Shown in pieces: positions 21,320-34,160 of a DNA stretch of 64,000 nt (the first letter of the stretch is position 1; every line of letters starts with the position of its first letter). The notes below the pieces were generated by a model, which was given only the letters and a program-made list of their open reading frames with translations, did no database searches and was not told the origin of the DNA. Source of the DNA: Molanna angustata (Eukaryota; Arthropoda; Insecta; Trichoptera; Molannidae); the NCBI GenBank assembly GCA_963576475.1, contig OY754973.1, positions 9,765,552 to 9,829,551 of the forward strand. The letters are read 5' to 3'. The translations under genes were made by a program, and so were the position numbers.

Positions 21320-22300
21320 ATCTTTACACTTTTATGACATAATGTTATATAATAATCAACCTCACTAGGACTAGCCTGTATCGAGGTCGAAAATTTTACA
21401 AAATCAAATGGTAAAGACAATAATATAAAATGATATAAAAATAGTATGTAATACAAAAAAAAAACATAAAAGTATAACAAAAAAAATTTAAAACTATAAG
21501 AAAAGATACATAAAATAACAGAATACAAATAAACACAAAAATGAACCCAGAGCTATAAAATATACTATGTTGCAGCTAAATACAGTTGGGTACCTGCGTC
21601 CATAACTGCAACAATAATCATATACATCACAACTCTGGACTCACTATATACCTACATACATACTAATAAAATTCTACACAAAAACTAGTGTGACCACACG
21701 TTTGGAATAAAATATAAATTAACTGACAATATGAATATAAATTATAAGAATAAAAATTATATGACAATATATATTATCATTACCATACATATATGTTTTA
21801 CAGGACATAGAAAGTAGGTAAATAGAGAAATCTAACTATAATAATATCTTCATTTATAGTTTTATTGTAATTGCTATTTGGTTATGCAATTCGCAGAGAT
21901 GACAATAAAGTGGACCGTGCAGTAAATAATATAATAGTAGGTAGTTGTTGAATGAGGTATTATTGCAGTGAAGAACTTCAAACTAAAGTAATATTTGGAA
22001 ACGTTCATTGCTTTGGTATGGCATTATAATGGGGAAAACAATATGATATTATATTTTGAAAAACATTTATTCACTGTATGTAAACTACACAAGTTCGTGA
22101 GGTAATAAGCAGAATATTAACTCTGATTTTATTTTTATACGAGGTCTACTTTATTTATATGCAGATAGTTGCAAAACTTTATGCTCGATTCGCATTTTTA
22201 ACAATTTTCTATACGCAGTGGGGAGTTATAGTTGAATAACTTTAATCATCAATTCCTCAATTTAACCAAGTATAGAGTGCACAATACGTCCCATTCTATA
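21320..22300. other. AT-rich DNA
   Basis: No gene, RNA or definite repeat is recognised. The open frame at 21313-21528 (-) is Phe/Tyr/Leu-rich low-complexity sequence. Confidence 0.45.
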
Positions 22301-22870
22301 TTTTTTTAAGGAAGTTTCGGCTAAAATAGGTGCGTTGCTGTCCCACTTAGTTCAATTTGATATTCTATGTCGCTGAAATAGGAACGTTCTTGATCATGAA
22401 TCAGTTCAATCTTCTTTTCTATAGCCACATTTTAGTCGAATTGACTGTCAAAACGTTCCTAATTTTAGTTCACACCTAATTGAAAGCTTTCTAGTTATTT
22501 TCACAGCAGTCCGGGATATTTTAGTTAAGTTGAAAACATCAGTTGCGTAAGGAAAAAATAAAAAGAAATTATAAAGACGTGTTGGGTTATGTTGAAAATA
22601 AAAAGCAAAAAATATCAGTGCAGATCTATTGAAATGTTAGGTTAGGCGCCATGACATAAATAAGAATGGCCGAACAATGAGCACTACGCATGCGTAGTCT
22701 GCGCCATAGACAACTTCAGTTCAAATTATTATCTACGGTGCAATAATTTTGTAGATTTTAGTTTTAGGAACAATTTTAGTTACAGAATACGAAATTAAGT
22801 TCAAATGACCTTTACTTTAATATTTTAGAACGTTCCAATCTTAGTTCAAAAAGTTACTGAATTGGACGTA
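22300..22870. repeat. Region of recurring 'ACGTTCC...TTAGTTCA' blocks
   Basis: Variants of this block occur near 22340-22410, 22450, 22765 and 22830 in mixed orientation, suggesting a degenerate foldback or clustered repeat. At 22683-22698 lies a perfect 16-bp palindrome, ACTACGCATGCGTAGT. No coding sequence. Confidence 0.35.
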
Positions 22871-22877
22871 GGTAGGT

Positions 22878-23240
22878 ACCTAATAGGAGTTTCGTTATGA
22901 CGTGTTTATGTATAGTTCGAATTACTTATAGCTTGCTATGAATTATTCTATCCTATGAGTCCGATCGACTTCATATTGGTATCATATGCGTGTTACGTGG
23001 ATCAACTTCTTGTACTATTTCATATGTTGATCTTTCAAAATGTTCCCAAGTTCTGGAAAATTAAGTAGTTTTTTTTGTTTATAGAATGTTTACAATAGAA
23101 AGAGGCTTCATCAATATGCTTTCATGGACTGTCGATCTTTGAATGAATTTCAAGGAATGAATCTGGAACTCCTGCACAGAAGAAAAACGGTTTACCACAA
23201 TGCTGCGGCAGTCGACCATTCATTCTCATAAAAAAGCTAG
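22878..23240 (+). repeat. Dispersed repeat R2, copy 1
   Basis: Shared blocks with 43318-43690 include AGTCCGATCGACTTCATATT, 'ATCATATG.GT', 'TTTCAAAATG.TC' and 'AAGGACTGTC'-like segments in the same order. Non-coding, class unknown. Confidence 0.6.
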
Positions 23241-23989
23241 TAGGTACCTATATACTAACAAAAATATGAATCATCAATATTGTTTAGCACCTTCTGATCT
23301 TCTAAGGTATCTATTTTTATTACAAAATACACGGCTGGATGTAATTGTGTTGTAGATATCAATTTGATTTTCTCCCCGTCATTGTGTCACCTTGTGATGG
23401 TGAAATTGCATTACTCCTCTTCCCTTACATCTCAAAGGGGGCGTAAACTCATTGGCGCTTTCAAAGAAAATCAACGTGAATTCGCGCCAAATAATATAAT
23501 TTCTCAAGCGAAACCTTTGCAGAAAGTATTCGAGGAAAACTCAGTGTCAACGTAGACTGATTGACTTTTTTGTGTTGACTTTCATGACTAAGTTAGTTGG
23601 ATATCCGACTTCTGATATTCTTTGTTTGATTTTTCGCAGTGTTTGATCGTTTGTCTGATCATTTGTGACCGAAATGTGTCAATTAATTAATGGGTAGGTA
23701 CGTGTATAGTAAATATTTAAAATAAAACGAATTATTTCACCGAGAAACAATGTTGTATATAAAAAAAGGCTTGTCTTTAGTGCCCGAGTAAAATTTCGAA
23801 AGAAAAATTATAGAAAGACGGTTTACGAATGTGGGTGAAGTGCTACTCGTTTTCTTACAAAATATAAAAACGAGTAAAATACATGCACCTTAGGAAGAGT
23901 AAGATTGGACATGTTATGTAGATACCTACATTCAATATTGATATAATCCAACTGTCGATTTGTTCATTTGTTCATATATATATGGACTT

Positions 23990-24200
23990 ACTCAGAATTC
24001 GGAGTAGAACATTTAGTGTTTCTGTCTGTCTGTGTGTGTGTGTGTGTGTCCCATGTCTTATAACTTTTGATCCGCTCAATGCACAGAGCCTAAAATTTCA
24101 GAATATATAGATAGTTATAAGCCTACGATTATACTTGATAGTTATAGAATTTTTACTTTATTTTTCCATAGATCTCAAAAACGATATAAGCTAGAACGCT
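23990..24200 (+). repeat. Dispersed repeat R3, copy 1, with (GT)n
   Basis: GTGTTTCTGTCTGTCTGTGT, then a GT run, then TATAACTTTTGATCCGCT and AAAATTTCAGAATATATAGA. The same order occurs at 52915-53190. Confidence 0.6.
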
Positions 24201-25013
24201 GAAATTCATATAAATATACACAAATACACTTGAGTATTATTTATATTTAGCTAGTATGTAGTATATTCTACTTGATATATATAAACATAGCTAGTTCGTA
24301 ACATATTCTGCTGAATATATATAAATCTAGCTTGTATGTATAAGATTCCTCTTAAAAAATATTAATTTATCTAGTATGTATAACATTCGACTCGAGATAC
24401 CTTCTTAAATTTAGCTAGTATGTATGTATGTATGTATTATATTCTACTAATTTATACTTGAGATTCCTAGGTTTCTGGTAATTATGTACCTACTTACCTA
24501 ACGTGACGACTCATACCCACGTAATTCGTTTTCTTCTCCTATATTCCTCCTGACCAATGTAATCGGCATATAAAAACAAAAGATAACTTCCTCGCTGAGG
24601 GTGGGAGAATGTCTTACGTCAGTTGTAGCAACCCCCCTTCCCCGATACTAATCATCCCCCTCCAGCGCAACCCTTGAGCAGACCTGTGCCGTGTGATGGA
24701 TTACATCGTCGATTAGGATGAAATAAAGGGGGAGGTGGGTTGACACGAGAGGGCACTTTCTTATCAAAGTCCTGCAATCAGATTTTATTTATTTATTTAT
24801 CATATTGTGTATATCTACAGTAAATAAAATAAGAAGATGTTAAAAACATATTCATTTCTTCCAACGAACCAAAGTAACGTGAAAATTAATAAAAAAAATA
24901 CAAATGCAATAAATAAAATCTGCAAACTATTTAATACCATATTTGGTAGGTATTTCATTTCTTAGTAAATAAAAATTCTTGTTTAGAGTCTGAGATGACT
25001 TGAAATGTTTTAG
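24200..25013. other. Non-coding DNA with a (GTAT)n run and a GC-richer patch
   Basis: (TATG)n occurs at about 24417-24440. 24594-24770 is GC-richer (AACCCCCCTTCCCCGATAC) without a usable frame. Nothing else is recognised. Confidence 0.45.
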
Positions 25014-25108
25014 ATATTATTTTTTATTTTACAATACATATACAAAATATAAAACAAACTATAGAAAAAAATTCACAGTAAGAAAAAAACATATTTCCCT
25101 TTACCAAA
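25014..25108 (+). repeat. Dispersed repeat R4, copy 2
   Basis: It resembles 13683-13773. Here the sequence is not interrupted by a MITE, so it serves as an empty-site comparison for MITE A copy A4. Confidence 0.5.
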
Positions 25109-25615
25109 GTGCAAGTACTCGTATCATTTCGATATTATTCATTTTGGGGCACATATATTTTTTTTATCACACCATACTATCACATTTTACTTCTGCTTTT
25201 TTCATCACATATTACTGCTGCCTAACTAGAAAATCCTGTACTAGTAGGTACTAGCAATTCATAATTTTATAGTCACAATATACATATGTACTTATGAACT
25301 AGGAGATGATAGTTTCCGTTATACATACGGTAGGCACACAATCAAAATACTAATAACTAGCTAACCACTACTACAATAATCATCAAAACTGACGCATTGT
25401 TTACATAAAACACATCAATCAGGTCAAAATTACCGTCATAATATATATCATCAAATCAATTTCCGACAGATTTGATATTTCTAAACCATAGAGGGGGATA
25501 TCTATTAATGTCGTCAGGTGCATTGATGTATTTCATGTGACTCGTATGCGTCCCAGATCAAATAAAAAGATATTATTTTTATATGTATTACTCAAATAGC
25601 AATATATGTAATCCA

Positions 25616-25673
25616 CTCCACACCTAATTATTTTAAATAATAAATATAATATTTAAAATAATTAGGTGTGGAG
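25616..25673. other. Perfect ~24-bp hairpin
   Basis: CTCCACACCTAATTATTTTA and onward pairs exactly with ...AAATAATTAGGTGTGGAG across a ~9-nt loop. The exactness suggests recent origin or maintained structure. Confidence 0.65.
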
Positions 25674-25844
25674 TTCTATGAAAAAGTAACTGTTGAAAAA
25701 AATATCTGTTGGCAACAACATGTCACCAATGTGGCTTTGCAGTATTATCCAGGGCGATGAAGAAACAGTGTAGAAGAAGAAGAAAATTGGTGTAAGGAGG
25801 GGGGGGTGGGGTTTAGAAATAATATTATGTAGCAAAAAGATGCA

Positions 25845-25995
25845 AGGTACGCCCCTGTCCACCGCGCGACGTTCGGGCGCCTGCGACTTTTTTTGCTTTT
25901 AGCCGTCCGTCCTCGTGTGACAGCCCTGTGTGATCTGCCGAGGGGCGAAGGGTGGCTGGAGGGACCCTTGGTACATAACGACATCCATCTTACCG
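25845..25995. other. CpG/GC-rich patch
   Basis: CACCGCGCGACGTTCGGGCG and nearby sequence stand out from the AT-rich background. Overlapping open frames on both strands (minus 25745-26026, plus 25893-26120) show no known motif. Confidence 0.3.
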
Positions 25996-26269
25996 TGTTG
26001 GTCTGCTTGTTCTTGAAACATGACACTCAACCGGTCCACAATGTTACAACTGTGTCTTGTTTACACTGCAAAAATAACATTTTGTACTTACAAGGTTGGT
26101 TAATCGATTGTTTTTATTGAGAGAATCTATAATATGAATACATGAAGCGAAAACTTGTAGCGTGGTTGTTACGAAAGAGTGTGAAATTTATAAGGAGAAG
26201 ACGAGTAGGAAGTTTAAATGTATACAAAATATATATTACAAATACATAAAATTGATTAAAAAAAATATT

Positions 26270-26400
26270 TCAAATCAAACCATAGATTGTTTACTTCCAT
26301 ACTGACAATGTCAAACACGTATTGTCAAACGCAGTTGTTTTCAATTCAAATACAGAACATGTTAAAGAAAATGACATACATAATCTACCGTGTAAATTTC
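26270..26400. repeat. Dispersed repeat R5
   Basis: CAAACCATAGATTGTTTACT recurs near 30897, and AATACAGAACATGTTAAAGA recurs near 31731 with few changes. This indicates an old interspersed element of unknown class. Confidence 0.5.
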
Positions 26401-26544
26401 CTGAGTAAATTGCAAACCCTCCCTAACGATACGTAGTGCGCTTCTTCGGAAGAGTATAATGGACCCAACTGGTGTCTCCTACGTTCATAACTATTTAAGC
26501 ACTAATAAAATAAAAATACATACATTTTAGTCGATAAAATTTTT

Positions 26545-26905
26545 ATATACATACCATCACGCCGTATCCCTACTTGGGGTAGGCAGAGAGTACCGAACGC
26601 CAGACACCTCTATCTTGACATACATGTTTTGCCTCATTTACATCCATGCATCGTGTCATACATGCTCTCCTTTTATTCTGACTTCGTATATTACCATCTT
26701 TCAAATTCTCATTTATATGATCACGCCAACTCTTTCTCGGGCGGCCACGACCTCTCATTCCACTCTTTTCAGCCTTGTAGGTATACTTTCTTTGTCATGC
26801 GTTCATCGTTCATTCTCTCCACATGTTCGAACCATCGTAGTTTATTTACTTTCATTATACTCATAATATCTATTTCAATCTGGAATTCTCGTCTTATTAA
26901 ATTAT
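26545..26905 (-). mobile_element. LINE C-terminal remnant
   Basis: The best minus-strand frame (26758-26570) reads GRGRPRKSWRDHINENLKDG, then NKRRACMTRCMDVNEAKHVC and GVWRSVLSAYPK. Upstream, in other frames, is KLRWFEHVERMNDA. It belongs to the same family as 14.2 and 38.3 kb. Only the 3' end is retained. Confidence 0.8.
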
Positions 26906-27039
26906 ATATTAGTAATGTCTTATTTTGAACTTGAATATGTAGAACTCATAAAAATACAACCTCCATCTCCCTCCTTGTTTGATGATGTGATTTTAAATTT
27001 AATAATATTACGTGTTTATCTTTCTGTTTGTTTTTTGTT

Positions 27040-27150
27040 ATATATTGAATGTACCTACCACTACTCTATTTATGGCCTCTCGTTGCTTTAGTTGTTTGGA
27101 AGAAATTGCCTTATTGCAATAAACCCGCCAATGTACGCATTATTGTACAT
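27040..27150 (+). repeat. LINE 3' tail
   Basis: TGTACCTACC...TTGTTTGGAAGAAATTGCCT and TGCAATAAACCCGCC match the 3' ends at 18.8, 42.0 and 54.7 kb. Confidence 0.6.
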
Positions 27151-28520
27151 GAAGCAAGAAATAAATTAATAAATATAAATTTTATGCCTATGAATTTCAA
27201 AGTGCAATCATTTAAATTTATTTATAATATTGTATTGCAAATTTCTTTTATTATTGTGTATTTTGGTGGTTTGAAAGACATTTTTGTAAATTGTGGATGA
27301 AAATTTAATTATTTTTCTTAATAAAAACCATAAACATAAAATTTTAATGACGAATAATTTAAAAAAAATATATAAAATCCTAAATGCATCTCTGTAAACC
27401 ACCAAAACATCAAAGTAATTGCCTTAAATAATCATAAATTCTTTACGAATTTTTCTTTCGACGGGATGTTAAATTAAAATTTCAGGTAGGTAGCTATTAA
27501 TTTCTGCGAATCCTACCTTTCCACTTGAAATATTAACGCTACATTTGCTCCCCAAAATTGTTGAGTTAATAAATTTATTTTTTATAATTTCGATGTTTCC
27601 CTGTCGGGCCATAATTACGTATAAGGGGGAGATGGGGGAAGAATGAGACAGCAAAAAAAATCTGATAAAAATCTCTCTTTTGTTTACATTTTTTCGCCAC
27701 CTTGAAAGGCGGCGCCAGGCAGTCGGGGAAAATGGGGTAGATGGTACATGAGAGGGCAAGGTGTTGTTTTGCATTGATTGGCTAGGCGATTAATTTTTAA
27801 TTAGTGATATTTCGTCTGGCGTGACACCGTGGCTAGGGGTAGGGGGTGGACGTTCATTTATCAGAGTTAACAACCCTTGTTTGCTGGGGTCATCGATACT
27901 CATTACCAACCTATCTCGAAGGTGATGAGATAACTTTTTTGTTTGTCTTTTTAATTAGCTCTCTCTTTCTCTACGTTGTGGGTGATTGATATCCACTGAT
28001 CGTGTTTACATTCATCAAAAATAAAATAATGCGATGAATACGTGTAAAATATGCGTGTAAAATATATTAATATATATTTGTACTATTAACTTGTTTGCAA
28101 TAGTAGAGAGTTTGATAATTGAAAATTCAAGTTTATTTACCTCAAATTCTCAATGGATTTTGAGTGAATGGGGAATGAGCTGAGGACAAAGCAGCATGTG
28201 TTTTCCAAACAACAAAAATATAAGCTCGTTAAATTCACACATATTAGGTACTTAATATTTTCATTATTATCAGTATAACCTTGAACGAATTGATTTTTCA
28301 AAATTGTTAATATTGAAAATTCCTGAAAAGAATTTAAAGATTGTTACTTTTGAATAAAATATTTTTTTCAATGATTTTTTTAATGCCGTGATTTTTACAA
28401 CGCTGATATTTGAAATGCCATTTTCACATAATTATTAACACTATGTAATTAAATTACTTACACATTTTTTTTAATTGTGTCGTTTTCTTATATTTTAACA
28501 GTAACATGAGTTTTTAATCC
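27150..28520. other. Non-coding DNA
   Basis: No exon is recognised. 27620-27860 is GC-richer, including GGTGGACGTTCATTTATCAG. The 101-residue minus frame at 27469-27774 shows no known motif. Confidence 0.45.
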
Positions 28521-28549
28521 AATGAGAACAAAGAGTATATTAATCTATT

Positions 28550-28860
28550 TTTGCATACATTCCTGTCTTCCTTTACATCCATGGATCGTCTCATACATGC
28601 TTATCGATTTTTCAAGCTTCTTATGTTTCCTTCTTTCAAAATATCATTCACATGGTCATGAAATCCCTTTCTGGGGCGGCCCCTGCTATTTCCTCCATCT
28701 CTTACACTTATGTATACATTTGGTCAATCGTTCATCGTTCATTCTTTCAATTTTTCCAAACCAACACAAGTCATTAACTTTTATTTTACTGATAGTATCC
28801 TTCTTAATCTCGTATTCTCTCCTTGTGTCCTCATTTTTTATTTAATCATACCTCGTTCTA
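28550..28860 (-). mobile_element. LINE C-terminal remnant (more decayed)
   Basis: The minus strand reads 'KVNDLCWFGKIERMNDERLT', with interrupted 'YFERRKHKKLEKS' and 'METIHGCKGRQECM'-like pieces in shifted frames. It is in the same family as the 14.2 and 26.6 kb remnants. Confidence 0.7.
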
Positions 28861-28959
28861 ATAGGTTATATTCAATATATATATACATAACTTATGATAT
28901 TAAATTTATCCATAAAAGATTAATGTTCATTAATCTACATAATAGATTATAAATTATTT

Positions 28960-30240
28960 TATTTTTCTATTTTTTTGCCCCTTCCCAGTTCATCTGTCTT
29001 TCTGGTACACATAGTCCACGACGCTCATCCACGACTAGAGTCCACGACTCTTGGTTCATATACGCAGTCAGCTCGTCCTCTCTCAATTTCTTTTCTACAT
29101 ATATTTGTCCACCAATGAATTAGTTAGATTTCAAAAAATTTATTTTTTGTGTTGAATTATAATACAATTAGATTCGGTACCTACATATTGTATTAAGCAT
29201 GTTTTTATTTTATTATAAATAAGTATCATATGTACAAGATAAATTTAATATTCATTCTTCAAAGTTAAATTTTTCTCGGAAAGGGGTATTCTTTAACATT
29301 TAATTGACTACCATTCTCCGTCTTCGCATACCTTATATTAACTTCCAAGTTTTCGCCATTCCTCTTGTCTCCTCCACCATACTCCCATCGTTCCCCCACC
29401 CCTAGGAAGGCAGTGTCTGCGCGATACAAGGCAGAACCAATATGAATTCCTGAGCTTCTGTTTGTTGTTGAATATTCGCTGCCGCGGGGCATGTGTGTAA
29501 TATAGCGAAACAATAACCCGAGAGGTGTGTTCCGCCCTATTTTACCCCGACACCCGATGTGCCCCATATCACCCTTTATTCCTTCCTAACCCATCATCCA
29601 TTCCTACCTACGATGCGATTTCACCATTGCAATCTGCTTTCTCCTACTTATGGTAAGGTACCTACATGCTTATAACATATCTTATAAAAAGTAACTCGCT
29701 TAATTGTGCACTCGTATCTTATAGCTATTGATCGAATGAAAGATTTCCCTTAATTATCGAAAATTCAAACAGCTGAACTAAATTACAAGTAGCGTATTAG
29801 ATAGATTTTGCATTAAGAAAGACGTATATTTTGCATCATTAGGAAAATCATCTTTCTACGATCTTCTATGAGTGTGCAAACATTCAGTGTTTTCAAGAAA
29901 AACTAATAACCTATACAATATCTATAGACATGAGTTAACCAAAATTTATTGGTAGGTACTAACCACGTGACTGTGCCACTTATTTTTGGTGGCAATCAAT
30001 GTAACGTATTTGAATATTTTCGTAATAGTTCGCAATGAAAATTGAAAACACTAATATCAAAAAGTACACGCTATTATCAAAGCAATTTATATTTCAAAAA
30101 GGAAATACGTTTACTGCATTGTATGTAAATGTCGTGTCATTGATATCCAATTTATTTTTAAACGTTGAATGTGTTTGGAATGCCCTGCTCCACCTCACTT
30201 TGCGTATTATTTTAGTTCTTTTCTATGTAAACGGTTGTAA
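28960..30240. other. Non-coding DNA with a GC-richer patch (29300-29570)
   Basis: A 100-residue minus frame (29265-29567) covers the GC-richer patch but has no recognisable domain. I do not call it a gene. Confidence 0.4.
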
Positions 30241-30275
30241 TATACCGTAAATAAATAAATAAATAAATTATTCCC
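30240..30275 (+). repeat. (AAAT)n tail
   Basis: CCGTAAATAAATAAATAAAT resembles a retroelement tail. Another lies at about 30598-30618. Bodies upstream are not recognisable. Confidence 0.5.
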
Positions 30276-30929
30276 GTGGCCTAGAGTCGTAGCTTTTTCC
30301 AGCTCTATAATACTCCGTAATACCTGTATAGTTTCGTAAACAATACATGTAAAATCAAAATGAACTCAAAATAATCCATTTGATTTGTCAACTCCTCCGT
30401 ATGTCTACAATTTTGAGCTTTGATTTGTTACGATTTACCAACTAATGAATCGATTTGTTATCAAATTGACCTGACGAGAAAGGTGAAAGCCTTGAAATTG
30501 GTAGGTAGTGCATTTCACTAATGCAATTGGTTCGATACGATGAAATACGAAAAGTCCGCCATTTGTACTAGCTATTAAGTAATGTACAATAAAGTGTTTA
30601 AATAAATAAATAAATTTTATTATAAACATCATTTATATAGTTTAAACACATGCGTACAGATATAGAAAGATTTAAAATAATACTTCGAATTTTAATTTGT
30701 TGACTATACATACCTACTATATATTTATTAATACGTTAAGAGAAAACTTCGGACCCCTTTTTAAGCAACTGCGCGCATTGAGGAGTTTGAGATTTGGCAT
30801 CGTCAAAGTTCATTTGGAAAAGAGCGAAGAAAGCTAAAATGTATGCATAATATGTGGTACAAATTCCAAAAACATAAGAAAAAAATATTTTCACGTCAAA
30901 CCATAGATCGTTACCTACTTTCATACTGC

Positions 30930-32170
30930 CAGTAGCGAATGCACATTCCTAGGTATAGTTTGGCGAAAACGAACGATTTGCACATAAACGAACGAAGCAA
31001 AAAGACACAAATTTGCGCTCTGTGCAACCGGAAGCTCATTCAAGATGTTTGGCGAAAATTATAACTAAATATTAACTCCTATCCTCACAGGAGTATTTTA
31101 TTATTCTTAAGTTAACAATAGCGTTGCGGAGACTTCACTAACTAAATACTTAATAATACGGCAATCTTATGGTCGATGGCGTAACATTTCATTGTCTGAA
31201 GAAAATAGAACGTTTTCAGAGTTGATACTGACGTTTAAAATGTTTTTTTTTTGTCATAACAACACAAACACATCTAACCAAGCTCACACTGTGAGCTCGA
31301 GGTCACGATTTTTCTGAAATTCCAGCGAATTTTCGGCATCTTGTATAGATCGCTGATACTCTGTGTGGTATTTGATCTGACAAAATTACCAAATACATAT
31401 TTGACGAAGTTGCTAAAATCATCATCCATCAAAAACATCTCGTATTTTAGTATTAAACCACTCGTAAGGTTCCTCGCGATCAACCTTACTTTTTGACAGT
31501 TCCCAAATATTAGTATACGCCAACATGCATGCGCTAAGTATTTATATATTGTCTCCGCAATGCAATTCTCATACAAAATCTTCGTAGCATCCTTCGGTTA
31601 GGAAGCCACGTGATCTCCTAACTTAAGTGAGTGACTGTGCAATGAAAACATGGTTATTATTTAGAATTCAGTATTTTGGTCTGAGTCTGCATTCGGAGCA
31701 TAATCTCAGACGCAGTTGTTTGAAGTTCTAATACAGAACATGTCAAAGAAAAATACATAATCTACTATACTACATCAAATATATTGTATTTCTGTCACAA
31801 GTAAAAATCAGTCAAAACAATTTGAAATGGTAATGACTTCAAAGGTGACACTTTCACTTTTGTATGCAACAATAAATAAGTCTTCATACTGACATAGACA
31901 CAGATGACACAGGATCTCTTTACCTGTCAAACTTCTTAGTGAAAACATCGACCTGCTAAAGTACTACTCGCGTGTGAAATTGTTATTATTATTAATTTAT
32001 GAAAAAATCTGTGTTCGTGATAATATACAAATTTGTAAGTTGTCATTTCAGTTTGTTATTTCTTATCTCATCTCTATCTTTACCCTGTCTAAATTACTTT
32101 TAGAGCAACTGTAGATAATTCGCCCTACGTGAAATACGCTCTCTACTTGATTGTGACTTGTTGAAACTTT
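30930..32170. other. Non-coding DNA
   Basis: The 100-residue minus frame at 31274-31576 lacks any motif I know. Part of R5 recurs at about 31710-31760. Nothing else is seen. Confidence 0.45.
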
Positions 32171-32177
32171 TAATATT

Positions 32178-32206
32178 ACTAAATAGAGTTCACACTCTAT
32201 TTAGTG
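32178..32206. other. Short perfect hairpin
   Basis: ACTAAATAGAGT and its complement around TCAC. It is AT-rich, with no T-run suggesting a terminator. Function unknown. Confidence 0.5.
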
Positions 32207-33019
32207 AACAGCATTCTTTTCTGGTGACCTCTCTTCCAACACGTCACAACAAGGAGTTCATTCAGGATAAAATTCCCTTCTGGAGTCTAAAACATAGAAC
32301 CTAACTGAGGTATCTATCGTTATATAGTAAACCCCTCTGGTTACTATTAACTAATTTAATTGACCTACACTGGTCACCTGCCAAATTGGTAATAAGCGCA
32401 CACCCGCTATAGTGGTGACTCGCTATAGTGGCCACTATGCCTTAATCTAATAATGTCCAATGACTCAACTTAAAAATTTAATAAACTAGGGTCGAATTTT
32501 GACCTCTGCGCGATCGGTTGTTTAATAAAAATACAAGATGTGACAAATTTCCTCTGAAATATGTTTTTTTTTATTTTTCCCATAAAATATCAAATGCATT
32601 CACTTTTTTATCGTGATATTTATAACATCATTTACGATCTCATAAATGTTTGTTAAAGAAGACTAAAGTTTATTATTTTGATTAAAAATTTACAAGGTAA
32701 ATATAAGTTTCTCTCCTGTAATTCCACATAAAAATATGTTGTCGCCATGTTCAAACTTTCATATTTTACCCATCAAAGTACATAGTCGATTGAAGTTTTT
32801 AACTGCTTTTTCTAACTCAACTCAACCAAATTCATTAACAGTAGTTGAAAGAAAAGAGTAAAAATATAAGTCATTACAGTTAAATTATTTTTTATTTATT
32901 TATTTATTTATTGAAAAGAGTTCAACGGTTGTTTTATTACCAGATTGATGTCAAAATCTTCCAATTAACACAAGACACTCTAATACTATACTAGGTACTA
33001 TCACAAATTATAAAAGAAA

Positions 33020-33720
33020 GTGGGATGTGGCCAACCAAGTCATCAATACCAAGTCACTCAACAATGTATTCAAAGTCGATGATTCAAAGTCGAGATGGGT
33101 CGATGGCAGAGCGGATAGCGCGCTGGGCTAGTACTTAATCCAGTAGTCACGAGTTCGAATCCTTCCTCGACCGATTTCGTTCACCTATAGCACAAGCATT
33201 TATTTGCTTATTTTAGGGAACGTAGGAAGATGTATATGTACTTGTTTAACAAGGAAATATTTATTTTTATTTAAAAAAAAAGTTTGTATGGAAAATTTTC
33301 AGCATTTCATGAAATGAGTTAATTTATTTTTGATTTAAATCAATAATTGTTCAACGCCTTTATATGAAAGTAATTTGCCTTTTTAGCAATTTGAAAATAA
33401 AAATATCAAATGTTAAGTTTCCTGGGTTTGGGGACACAGAAATATTTGTCAGTAAAAAAAATGCAAAGCACTCATCAGATGAATGCACTCATTAAAATCT
33501 AATGGAGTCTAAGCCAGTATTAGATGCACAAATTTCCAAAATTTGAAAAGAATCGAATGAGTAGATACTTTAGTCTTTAATCGATAAAGTAGGTACAATA
33601 AAAACGCCGTATATAGCACATATTACTCAGCACACATACACAGATATTGTGATGAAACTTTCAGAATACAATCTCAGCATGATACTAGTTTATAATCTGC
33701 AATAAAAATATAACCTTCAA
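33020..33720 (-). repeat. Dispersed repeat R1, copy 2, split by a SINE
   Basis: Reverse-complement similarity to 3258-3765 and 50249-50735 is interrupted between about 33090 and 33282 by SINE family 2. The interruption shows the SINE is younger than the R1 copy. Confidence 0.7.
33094..33281 (+). repeat. SINE family 2, copy 1
   Basis: The tRNA-like head has box A in TGGCAGAGCGGATAGCGCGC and box B in GAGTTCGAATCC. The body includes CACCTATAGCACAAGCATTT and GTAGGAAGATGTATATGTAC, then a poly-A tail. Copies lie at 39130 and 50938, and a tail at 56402. Confidence 0.85.
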
Positions 33721-34160
33721 AATTGCGAATTCACAACTCCACACTTGGGATTGTGAGGGTTAAAAACATATTGACCTGATATAATTATATGTACTTTTAC
33801 GTCATAAGACTTTTTATTAAATTTTTGGGCGTAATACTTTTTGCATTATTTCTACATAGTACAAGTAGTTATTGTACCATGTAGTGCACAGTAAATGTCT
33901 GGCTCACGTCTTTTTTGTTTTAATAAAGTTGACTCTGTCTCAATGTATATTTGTGTTTTGTGTTCACTTACTCCGTTCTTCCTTATTTCTTACACCCTGG
34001 TCCATGGATAGAGCATCTTGCACATTCAGCGCATACTTCCAAGTCGACGATCGTATTATTCATAACGGGATATTATCACACTTAAAGTTGCTTCTGAACA
34101 GTAATTGACACCAAAACTGTAAATAGGTACTTCTTCATTTATTTTTTCTAACAATTTCAT

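Noticed and set aside
29265..29567. 100-residue minus-strand frame in a GC-richer patch
   Set aside because: Open frames are expected where G+C is raised; no recognisable domain or splice signals.
31274..31576. 100-residue minus-strand frame
   Set aside because: No motif, no neighbouring exon, and base composition as its surroundings.
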